Of a stretch of DNA of 33,264 nt, positions 6,392 to 18,300 are shown piece after piece. The stretch spans positions 1 through 33,264 of the forward strand of contig CAZREI010000012.1 of the NCBI GenBank assembly GCA_964599285.1, read 5' to 3'. Each line of letters begins with the position of its first letter. Position 1 is the stretch's first letter. This DNA is from VGLO01 sp964599285. Lineage in GTDB: Bacteria; Patescibacteriota; Minisyncoccia; Minisyncoccales; Staskawiczbacteraceae. A program made the translations under genes and the position numbers. Below the pieces are notes generated by a model that was not told the origin of the DNA, did no database searches, and was given only the letters and a program-made list of their open reading frames with translations.

Positions 6392-9300
6392 TTCAAACTC
6401 CCCTTCACTTTCAGGTTGCCTTTTTTCAATTTAATAGAATTAGTTTGGCCGCTACTAGAAGTTAGGGTGTATGTTACACTGTCGGTGGTTCCTGACGTGT
6501 CCTGGTTTCCCCAGGTGTCCTGGCAGGCAAAATAAATCGTCTTGCTACCATTAGACCCAAGCGATGGCATTAAACACGCTCCAGCAGAAGAACCGTCTCC
6601 CGTGCAGTCAGCTCCGCTCATCGCGCTATACGAAGCATTGGTCGTCGAAGCCTTGCAATCCCCCGCTTCGTCCAGCGTGTAGTAAATGCGCGGCGTGGCT
6701 GTTGGAATCGTGGCATTATTGACCGGATTAAACGTCTGCACCACCGGCGGCGTATTGTCAGCCGTGCTAATAGTCGGCGTTACGGTGTAGGTATCCAGCA
6801 CCGTGCCCGCGTTGGTAATCCTGAACTGAAAAGCGTTCCCTCCAGCCGTAGATTGCAAAATCAGCGAAAATTCATCTTCTGTATAGTTGCCGTTGGTAAG
6901 CGAAATAGACGTCGTGTCAGACCCCGTATCCTTGCCCTGCCCGGCCTGAAAACTGCCCACCGCCGTCAGCCGCGAAGTGGTCGCGTCCCCATCCGTAAAC
7001 AGCGTTGAGTCAACCAGCCGCACGTCATTGGTGCCAGTGGTAATCTGCGTCCAGGCGCCATACCCCGCCCCCGTATTTTCTCTAAACTCCAGCCTGCGCG
7101 TAACGTTTCCCGCCGCCGCGCCCGTATTTGCCACCTCAAAGCGCAGCCTAAAATTGGTGCTAATTCCCACATTCAAGTTAGTGTCCTCGGCCGCGTACCA
7201 GTCGGCCGTATTTAAGGCGTAGTTGTCGCGGAAAAACCTGTAATGCTTTTGGTCAAAACTTGCCGTTGATCCAAAAATCCAATGCGGAGAAGCTTCCCCG
7301 TCGTCGTTGTTTCCTCCGTTGACGCAATTAGAAGTGCAGGTAATGTCGCTGGTTGAGGCGTTGGAATCAGTCACATCCAGCCAAGTGCCGCTTTGGGCGT
7401 CGGTAACCGTAAAGGTGTAACGCGTGCCGGGGGAAGACGAAACCAAATTTAACATGTCGTTTGAGTCTAAACCGTCAAAGTCTAGGGTGCCGCCGGTTAG
7501 GATGGTTTGGGTGGAAGAAGCGGCGACGGTTAAAATGCTGTCGGTGGAGTTGTTGGTGTTTTCTTGTTTGGTTAGGTTATAAAAGCTGGTATTGCCGGTC
7601 ATAGATTGGTTGACACCATTCAAAGTTACTGTGCCGGTTCGGGCGGTGAACGTGCCCGAATTTGACCAATTTCCTGCCACGTTCATGTTGCACGAAACCG
7701 AGCCGGTGCATCCCGCCGCTGTCACGTCAAACGTGCCGGCGGTAATGGTAAAACTACCGGAAGTTGTCAACGCGTTGGTAGCCAGTTTATAAGAAGATCC
7801 GCTGCCGTTTATTGTTACGTTACCCAAAGTTTTTCCACCGGTATTTATTGTCTGTTGCGTGGTTGACGTTGAAATAAAAGAAATAGCTGAAGTTGCCGAA
7901 TTACCAAGGGTATACGTCCAGTCACTAGATGGAAAAATTAAAGCATTATTGCTTGCGCCGGCGACTGCGTCGCCGACGCTTAACGTTATCCCCGCATTAT
8001 GCGTCAAAGTCCCCACATACCCCGTCAAATCAATACTGCGCACGTTGGCGGGGACGTTGATGGTTAGGTTTCCGGAAGTTCCGGTAGCCACCACGTTGTT
8101 ATCCGAAGTTGGCACTCGGCCTTCTACCCATGACAACGGGTCATCCCAATTCCTACTGCCTCCACTGTCGGAAATGGTTTCGGTGGTTGGCGCCGCCTGG
8201 AATATCCAGCCGGTGTTGTGACCACTGTCGGTTGAGTTGGCTCCGGCATACCAGTGCGCCCCGCCCTCAGCCACAGAATCTTTCACAGACAAATAATCGC
8301 AAGAAACAGTTCCCGAGGGTTTATTTAAATAATATTCGTTAGGAGAACTGACAGATTTCAGGGTGATTAAATTTCCGGCACTTCCTGTGCAGGTAAACGT
8401 ACCATTAATCGTCTGTGTAGTGGCGGGCGAAAAACTAACTGTCTTTGGGGCTCCAATGGTAATATTATTAAAAATAGAATCGTCGCCACCATTATTATTT
8501 ATTGTAACTCCCCCCGTTCCTCCTCCGGTAATACTTAGGTTGTAGTACACATCACCGACAAACCCATTACCATCAAAACTTTTACTCGTTGAACTGGTGT
8601 CAGTAATGGCAATTGTAGAAGTATTTGAATTAATTGTTGTATTACCATAGACAGATAAATTCCACACTGTACCCGTACCAGTAAGCGTCCAAGTGCCAGA
8701 ACCCATCGTGAGTGTTGCTCCACAGCAACCATCTGTAAGCTTTACTACGGTAATATTTTTATTACCAGCATCTAGGGTGCCATAGCCAGCAGCAACCCCG
8801 GTCGTACTATTGGAAACAAAATTGTCCTGCATAGTTAAAGTGCCACCATCCATACTAATATATAACGGATTCGTCCACGTCTGTGTTCCCGAGGTCCACG
8901 TAAAACTGCCGCGGCCTTCCATGGTGACTGCAGTGGTTCCGCTGTTGGTCATTCCACTAATCATCGTTACCGAACCATACACAGTAGTTGCTGTAGTCTT
9001 GGCCCAAGCTGGTGTCCCAGTAGCACCCGTCCAGTCGATGGATTTGCCGGCTCTTGGCATATCAAGAGTGACGGTTTGGGAGGCGGAGAAGGCGGCGTTG
9101 ATGACGACGTTGTCTTGGGGGAGCGGGACTCGGCTAGTCCAAGCGTTAGCGGACCAGTTACCTCCGCTGGTGCCAGACCAGGTTTGTTGGGCGGCGGTGG
9201 TGAAGGTAATGCCGCTGTTGCCGCCGGCGTCGCCGGAGTTGCCGGTGATGGCGGCCAGGTTCCAGCTGCCGGCTCCAGCGCCGGTGATATCACGGAAGTC

Positions 9301-12300
9301 GGCGTTGGTGACGGTAACGGTGGCGGCAGTGAGGGTTCGGGCGGTGCCAAGCGTATCCGAAGTTACTAAAATTCTATTTGTAGCAGAATTTCCATTTAAC
9401 GTAAGCGTGCCGGTGATGGTTTGGTTGGCGGAGAGAGAAAGGCCATCGGTTGTGGCCGCTGTGCCGGTGCGGGTTAGGTTAGAGAAGGTGTTGGCGCCAG
9501 TCATTGTAGGATTACCAGAACCGGTCAGAGAAACATTATTATAGGTGAGACCGCCACCTATGAAAATATTTCCACTAGTAATTCCTCCAGATGCAGTAAT
9601 TGTAGAAGTATTGGCATTGAAAGTAAGGTTAGTAGTAGATTGGATATTCCAGTTAACTAGCGTAGTACTATTAGCTGTAATTGATGATGCTCCAAGAGTC
9701 AAAACTTTGGTATTAGAGTTATTAGAAACTATAAGTGCGCCAATTGTCATTGCCTGACCATTTGTGTCTAATGTACCATTCGTAAGAGTAACCGATGTTC
9801 CAGTTCCTGTATTAAGTGTCCCCGTCAGTTTCCAACTACCACCACTTCCATTAAAGGTTACGTTACCCGCGGTTTTCCCGTTGAAATTAACGTTTTGGGC
9901 GGTGGTGGAGGTGGAGATAAAACTAATGGCGGAAGTTGTTGCACTTCCCAAGGTATAAGTCCACCCGCTGGATGGGAAAATGAGGGCATTATTGGATGTA
10001 CCCGCAGTACCATCACCGATACTTAAAGTAACGCCAGCATTGTGCGTGAGGGTGCCAACATAACCTGTTAAGTCTATTGACCTACAATTTGCATTAGCAG
10101 TAATCGTCACATTCCCCGAAGTCCCGGTGGCAACCACGTTGTCTAATGCGGTTGGCACAATTCCCTCAACCCAGGTGGTGGTGGCGTTCCAGTTGCCGCC
10201 GGCGTTGGAGATGGTTCGGGTGGCTGAGGCATTGAAATTCCAGCCGGTGTTGTTTGAGGTGTTAATGGAATTGTTCCCCGCGTTCCAGGTTGCCCCGCCC
10301 GTGGCGTTGGAGTCTTTAATATCCAAGTTACTTTGGCTGTTAGTGCCGGTGGTATCTGAAAGAGTAAACTGCGTGCCGCTGGTGGAACTGCGTAGAGAAA
10401 TTAAATGAGCAGAATCGGCACCACTCACCGTAAATGTAGTAACCGTCGTGGTAGTTGAAGCCGGGAAAGTAATCTGGTGCGCCGCCGTGCCGTCGTCTTT
10501 GATGTCGTTAAAGGTGTTGGCACCGGTGATGGTGTTGGTGCTAGTATTTGTTCCGCGTGAATACCAAAGATTATAATAAGTTAAACCTCCACCACTGAAA
10601 GTGGGGGCACCGTTTGCAGTGTCGGTGATTTTTATAGTTGAAGTATTAGCATTAAAGGTAAGATTGGTGGTAGTTGCAATATTCCAAGTTGGCGTTGCTC
10701 CAGTTAGTGTCCAAGTACCCGAACCCATGGTAATGGTACGAGTATTTGAGTTATTCGAAAAAAATTGACCAATAGTAAGATTAGTATTGTTGGCATCAAA
10801 AATTCCATTATTCAACGTAAGACTAGCTGCAAGAAAGCTATCTTGCACAGTAAGAGTGCCGCCAAACATAGAAACAGCGAAAGCATTCGTTATATTCTGC
10901 CCTCCCGAAGTCCAAGTAAAAGATCCGCGTCCGGCCATAGTGAAAATGCCAGTTCCGGAAACGGTCATTCCTGAAATCATAGTAACGGAGCCATAGATAC
11001 TAGGACTAGCTGATAAAGCCCACGCTGGTGTTCCCGTCGCTCCCGTCCAGTCGATGGATTTGCCAGCTCGGGGCATGTCTAGGGTGACGGTTTGGGAGGC
11101 GGAGAAGGCGGCGTTGATGACGACGTTGTCTTGGGGTAATGGGACTCTTGATGTCCAGGCGTTCGCTGACCAGTTGCCTCCGCTGGTGCCAGACCAGGTT
11201 TGGGTGGCGGCGGTGGTGAAGGTGATGCCCGAGTTGCCTCCGGCGTCGCCGGAGTTGCCGGTGATGGCGGCCAGGTTCCAACTACCAGCTCCAGCGCCGG
11301 TGATGTCACGGAAGTCGGCGTTGGTGACGGTTACTGTTGCGGCGGTGAGGGTTCTTGCGGTACCAAGGGTGTCGGAGGTTACCAAGAGACGGTTGGTGAC
11401 GGAGTTACCGTTGATGGTGAGCGTGCCGGTGACGGTTTGGTTGGCGTTAAGTTGGAGGGCGTCGGTTTTGGCGGCGGTGCCGGTGCGGGTGAGGTTGGCG
11501 AAGGTGTTGGCGCCGGTGATAGTGGCAGTGCCAGAGCCGGTTAGAGAAGCACTATTGTAAGTTAGGCCTCCTCCTTGGAATGAACTGGCTGATGTAGATA
11601 GGGTGATTGATGATGTATTAGCATTGAATGTAAGCCCTGTAGTTGTAGCAAGATTCCAGGTACCAACACCAACAAACGACGATGCTCCAAGCGTAAGCGT
11701 TCTAGTATTAGGATTAGAAGAGTTGAATGTACTACCGCCAACATCAACGGTTTGGCCATTAGTATCTAACGTACCTTGAGTAAGAGTTATCGTTGCTGTA
11801 CTTAATGGAGAAATGCCACCGGTGAGTTTCCAAGAACCTCCCGCACCATTGAAATCAATATTGCCTGTCCTATTGGCACCAGCGTTAAAATTTACATTTT
11901 GAGCAGTTGTGCTTGTTGAAATAAAAGATATTGCTGAAGTTGAGGTCGCAGCAGAATATGTCGATGATGGAAAAATAAGAGCATTGTTTCCTGTGCCTGC
12001 TGTACCGTCGCCTATAGACAATGTTACACCGGAGTTATGGGTGAGTGTTTTAGTATAACCGGTTAAATCTATAGATCTGCAACTTGCCGCAGCGTTAATG
12101 GTTAGGTTGCCCGAAGTTGCCGTGGCCACCACGTTGTCGCTTGATGTGGGCACTCGGCCTTCTACCCAGGTTGATGGAGAATTCCAGTTTCCTCCGGCGT
12201 CGGAAATAGTAAGCTGGCTTTGGGGCGGCTCGTCGGTGAATGTCCAGCCAGTGTTGCCACCGTTGTCGGTTGAGTTTGAGCCTGCGTACCAGGTTGCGCC

Positions 12301-15300
12301 GCCCGTGGCGTTGGAATTGGTAATGATAAGGTTGTCGGCAACCTGCGTGCCAGTGCCGCTTACGGTAAAGGTGCCGGGGACGTTGGTGCCCGTGCCGTTG
12401 ATGGTGATTTTGGCTGATGTACTAAAGCCGCTGATTTTCCAGGTAGTAACGGTGGTGGTGACGTTGGGGAAAACGTCGATGTGAGCGACGGTGCCGTCGT
12501 CTTTGAGCACGTTAAAGGTATTTTTGCCTTCTATGGTATTTGATCCCGTGTTTGAGCCGCGTGCGAACCATAAATTATTGTAGGTTAATCCCCCACCACG
12601 AAAATCCACGCCGCCGGTGGTACTGGTGTCTTTGATAGTGGATGTGTTGGCGTTGAGAGTGAGGTTGGTTGTTGTTGATGCATCCCAAATGACGCTGGGG
12701 ATGGGAGCACTGCCGTCGCGAGTCAGCGACCAAGTACCAGAACCCATAGTTAATACTCTGGTGCTGGAACCGGTGATGCTAACGTTGCCCGTGGTCACAT
12801 TAAAATTATTAGCGGTAAAGGTGCCTTGGGTTAAAGTTAAGGTGCCGGTGTCGGTTAAGGCATCGTTTAAGGTTAGCGTTGTGCCGGCGGTTTTGTTGAC
12901 GGTGACGTTATAAAAACTTTTGCCGCCGGTGGTAATGTTTTGAGCCGAGCCGCCGGTAAATGAAATAGTTGATGTATTTTGGTTTTGGGTAAGACCGGTG
13001 ACGGTGGTGGTGTCCCAAACGGTGCCGCTTCCGTTGATGGTCCAGGTGCCGGTGCTCATGGTTAGTGTTCTGGTGTTTGAGTTGGACGACGAGAATAACC
13101 CGGCGGTAACGTTAAGCGCGTTAGCGGTAAAGGTGCCGGCGGTTAATTTAAATGTGGCGGCAGATCCCAATGTTAAATTACTGGTGAGCAGTTTATAAGA
13201 ACTGCCCGCGCCGTTGATGGTTACATTGCCTAAAGTTTGGCCACCAGTATTTATGCTCTGCTGGGTGGTTGATGTGGAAACAAAATCAATTTCTGAAGTT
13301 GCCGGGTCGCCGAGCGTGTATGTCCAGTTGGACGATGGGAAAACAAGGGCGTTATTATTCGCGCCGGCTGTGGCGTCGCCAATGCTTAATGTTACGCCAG
13401 CGTTGTGGGTGATGGTGCCGGTGTAGCCGGTTAAATCTATTGACCGGCAAACTGCGGCAACATTAATGGTTACGTTACCAGATGTGGCAGTGGCAACAAC
13501 GTCGTCTGATGCAAGCGGAACAACGCCATCCGTCCAGGTGGCAGTGTCGTTCCAGTTTCTGGTGCCGCCGGAATCAGAAATGGTTTTTAAGCCTACAAAA
13601 ACCCAGCCGCTGCCGGCAGTTGCCACCGAGTTATTGTTAACGCAACCGTTGCTGGTAAAACAATTCCAAATGGCGCCGGTGCCGTTGGCGACCGAATGCT
13701 GAATGTTTAAGTAACTGGAAGAAATGGTGCCGGAAGTGGCTTTGGTGAGCGTGTGAGTGGCGGTGGTGTCAGAGTTTATAGTAATGACGTTGCCCGATGT
13801 GCCTGAAACGGTCCAGGTGGTAACCGTAGTGGTGGTTCCGTTGGTAAATAAAATTGAGTGGGCGGCGCCGGAGCCGTTGTTGTCATCTTTAAAATCGGCA
13901 AAAGTATTAGACCCAGAAACCGTAATTGACCCGGTGCTGGTGCCGGAAGCGGCGGCGGCAAACCAAATGTTGTTGTACGTTTTTCCCCCGCCGGCAAACG
14001 TTTTGGCGGTGGCCGAGCCCGTGGTTTCTGCCAGTTTTATGGTGGAAGTGGCAGAAGTAAAAACTCCGCTGGCCCCCATAGACCAAACGGTGCCCGTGCC
14101 GGTGAGCAATACGGTAGAAGCATGAGTAGTAAAAATGGCGCTGGTGGAAGAGGCAATGGAAACCGCACCAGTGGAAAGCGTGTAGTTGGAACTTGAGGTG
14201 TCGAGCGTGCCAAGGGTAACGGTGGTTGTGCCACTAGCCGTTAAGTTTGCGCCAAGGGTTTTGGAAACGCCAGTAATGTTTATCGTTAAATTATTTAAAG
14301 CGTTACTGCCGGTAAACGCGCCGGAGTTGATGGTGTTGGACCCGTTGCCGTTGATGGTGACGGTGGACGTACCAGCGGTAAACGTGCTGCCGGTGCCGTT
14401 GATGGTCATGAGCGTGCCGGTGGTGCCGGTCATGGTCAGGCCCGCAGTGGCGCCCGTCATGGCGAGCGTGCCGTTGGCTTCAATGTCTAAAAAGCCGGTG
14501 GAAATGGTGTTGGCGGAGGCAACGGTGTCAAGTTTTGCGGTGGGAGAATTGGTAGCGCCGGGCTGAATAGTGATGGTTTTGGTGGCGCCGACGGTGATAG
14601 TATTGCCCATGTTGACCGTAAGGCCGATTGAGGTAGTAGTGGCCGTTGGTTTAATGTCAAAGTTACCGTTGATGGTTAAGGCCGATGTGCCGAAGGTGTA
14701 AGTTTTACTAGCGCTGATGGCAGGAGTGAGCTGTAATGTGTCAAACGTAATAGTGTTGTTACTGGTTAATGTGGCTGTGCCATTACCGTTAAATATCGTA
14801 GTTGAAGTTCCGCCGACAGTGAAGGTGCCGGCTTTGGTAAATAGTGTTCCGGACGTGCCGGTGATGGTGAGGGTGGTGTTGCCGATGTCTAGTGTACCGC
14901 CGCCGCCTTGGCTGTCGATGTTTAACAGTCCGGTTGATAAATTGAACGCGTTGACGTCAAGTTTGGCAGTTGGCGAGTTGGTTGCGCCGGGCTGAATGGT
15001 GGTGGTGTTAGCCGCGGCAACTGTTGTTGCCGCGCCCAAATAAACGTTCAAACATTTGCTTGCCGAACCGGCCGTCGGCTTAATATCAAAATTGCCGTTG
15101 ATGGTAAGTGCTGATGTGCCGAATTTGTAGGCGCCTACGGTTGAGCTGCAAGACGAACCCGTAGTGATAGGTGTGAGCTGAAGCGCGTCAAAGGTGATGG
15201 CGTTGTTTGATGTAAGCGTTAGTGCGGAGCTCGCCGGGTCACCGTTGAAAATAGTGGTGGACGTGCCACCGACGGTGAAGGTTCCAGCTTTGGTAAAAAT

Positions 15301-18300
15301 AGTTCCCGATGTTCCGGTTAAGGTGAGAGTTGAATTATTAATATCTAACGTGCCGCCGCCGCCTTGGCTGTCGATGTTTAACAATCCCGTTGATAAATTA
15401 AAGTTTGAAGAAGTGGATGCCAGTTTTGCCGTAGGAGAGTTGGTGGCGCCGGGCTGGATAGTGGTGGTTTTGGTTGCCCCAACCGTAATGTTTGCCCCCA
15501 TGTTGACGGTAAGCCCGATACTGGTTGTTGTGGCCGTGGGTTTAACATCAAAGTTGCCGTTGATGGTCAGGGCCGATGTGCCGAAGGTGTAAGTTTTACT
15601 AGCGCTGATGGCAGGAGTGAGCTGTAATGTGTCAAACGTAATAGTGTTGTTACTGGTTAATGTGGCTGTGCCATTACCGTTAAATATCGTAGTTGAAGTT
15701 CCGCCGACAGTGAAGGTGCCGGCTTTGGTAAATAGTGTTCCGGACGTGCCGGTGATGGTGAGGGTGGTGTTGCCGATGTCTAGTGTACCGCCGCCGCCTT
15801 GGCTGTCGATGTTTAACAGTCCGGTTGATAAATTGAACGCGTTGACGTCAAGTTTGGCAGTTGGCGAGTTGGTTGCGCCGGGCTGAATGGTGGTGGTGTT
15901 AGCCGCGGCAACTGTTGTTGCCGCGCCCAAATAAACGTTCAAACATTTGCTTGCCGAACCGGCCGTCGGCTTAATATCAAAATTGCCGTTGATGGTAAGT
16001 GCTGATGTGCCGAATTTGTAGGCGCCTACGGTTGAGCTGCAAGACGAACCCGTAGTGATAGGTGTGAGCTGAAGCGCGTCAAAGGTGATGGCGTTGTTTG
16101 ATGTAAGCGTTAGTGCGGAGCTCGCCGGGTCACCGTTGAAAATAGTGGTGGACGTGCCACCGACGGTGAAGGTTCCAGCTTTGGTAAAAATAGTTCCCGA
16201 TGTTCCGGTTAAGGTGAGAGTTGAATTATTAATATCTAACGTGCCGCCGCCGCCTTGGCTGTCGATGTTTAACAATCCCGTTGATAAATTAAAGTTTGAA
16301 GAAGTGGATGCCAGTTTTGCCGTAGGAGAGTTGGTGGCGCCGGGCTGGATAGTGGTGGTTTTGGTTGCCCCAACCGTAATGTTTGCCCCCATGTTGACGG
16401 TAAGCCCGATACTGGTTGTTGTGGCCGTGGGTTTAACATCAAAGTTGCCGTTGATGGTCAGGGCCGATGTGCCGAAGGTGTATGTGCGGTTGGCGCTGAT
16501 GGCCGGAGTTAATTGCAAATTATTAAAGGTAATAGTGTTGTTTGAGGTAAGGGTGTTTGAGGCGTTGCCATTAAATATTACGGTTGAAGTTCCGGCGGTG
16601 AAAGTGCCGGCATCGGTAAAGATGGTGCCTGATGTGCCGGTTAAAGTAATAGTTGAACCGTTGGCGGTGAGCGTGCCGCCCGATGCGATATTTAACGTTT
16701 GTGTCAGCAGGGCAAAGTTTGATGAGCTGGTGTTTAATGTGCCATTGACTTTTATACTGGTAAAGGTGGTGGTTGGAGTGTTGGCCGAGGCGTCAATGGT
16801 AATGGTAATGCCGGTTGAAATGGTAACGTTATCAGTTGAAGCAGGAATTCCGCCAGTGCCGCCGCATCCGTTCCAATTGGCGCCCACGCTCCAGTTGCCG
16901 GTGGTTTTGGCAAAGCAACCCGATGCCGGTGTGTAAGTAACGACAATTAAACCCGCGCCGCCGGTGCCGCCCGTGGTTCCGCCGCCGCCGCCTCCTCCGT
17001 AGGTGCCGCCATCGCCACCGACGGTTCCGCTGTTGCCCGCGCCGCCGCCGCCTCCGCCCGAGCCGTGAGTTGAATCCCATTCTGCGCCGTTGCCTCCTTT
17101 TCCGCCGCTGACGGCATCGTTTCCGCCTGCGCCACCGCCGCCTTTTCCATCAGTACCTTGCGCTCCGCTGGTGGCGCCGCCGCCCGTTCCATCAGGACCT
17201 GCACCACCCGCGCCAAAGGTGGCGCCACCGGCAGTACCGACGGCACTTGAAGCGCCGCCCGCGCCGCCGCCGCCTCCGCCGCCGTCAGTGCTAGCCGAGT
17301 TGGTATCTCCATTGCCTCCGGTTTTTCCGGCCGTTGGTCCGCCTTTGCCGCCCGCGCCGCCTCCGCCACCATTGCCCGCGCTTTGGGTTCCTGTGCCTCC
17401 CGTACCTCCGTCTTTGGCGTTGGCTGACGGAACGCTAGCGCTGGCTAGTCCCCCCGCGCCGCCATTGCCCGCGCTACCGCCGCTTGGACCGCCCTTGCCA
17501 CCTTTTGACCCGACAATTACGGCGCTACCAGTAATATCCACGCAGTTGGAAGTTGAGTTGCAAAGCCAGGTATCGCCGCCGTCATTGCCGGCCGTGCCGC
17601 CCGTGGAGCTTATACCGATGTTGACTGCCGTTCTTGCGGTAAGCCCAGTGGTGTTAGATAAAAATGAATATGCTCCGCCGCCCGCGCCGCCGGCTTTGGT
17701 AGCGGCGGATCGGCCGCCTCCGCCGGCGCCGATGGTTTCTATTTTGTTAGTGTTAGTCCAGTCGTCGGGCGGGGTCCAGGTACTGCCCGAAGTGACAAAC
17801 AAAACAAGGTCCGTGTCAGCCGCCACCTGCCACTGGCGGGCTTCTTGAAAGTAGGCTAAGCCTATCTGGCCAAGAGTTTGAAATGAAAGAGGGCCAAGAA
17901 AATAAAATTCGGGGGATTTTGTCGGAGCTTGATACGTATACTCAAGTTTAATAACTTCACCGCTTGTTAGGTGCGCCGGCCAAATAATTTGCTGTTGATT
18001 ATGTTGATTTTCAACGCTTCCCCCATTAGATACTTTGCTGATGTCAAAATTGGCAGGTACTTGTTCTGTGATATTGCCCGCGTAATCTTGCAGGGCGGTA
18101 ACGGTAATACTCATGCGATAGGGAGCAATAGGGTTGATACGGGTGACGGCAGTTCTTTTTATGATAAAAGGCAATTTTTTTACTACTTCAAAATGATCGC
18201 TGGCCGCAAGGTTGTCACCATTGGTTAAGCGCAATGTGTAGCCGCCGATTTCTTCGGGTTTGAAAAATGCAGTGTAATCGGGTTGGTCGGTTACGTTGTC

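Noticed and set aside
7592..17848. Many long plus-strand reading frames, such as 8810-9544, 16085-16936 and 17090-17848
   Set aside because: They lie antisense to the giant repeat gene, repeat with its modules, have low-complexity Val/Pro-rich products, and arise from the Thr/Ser/Gly-rich codons of the real gene.
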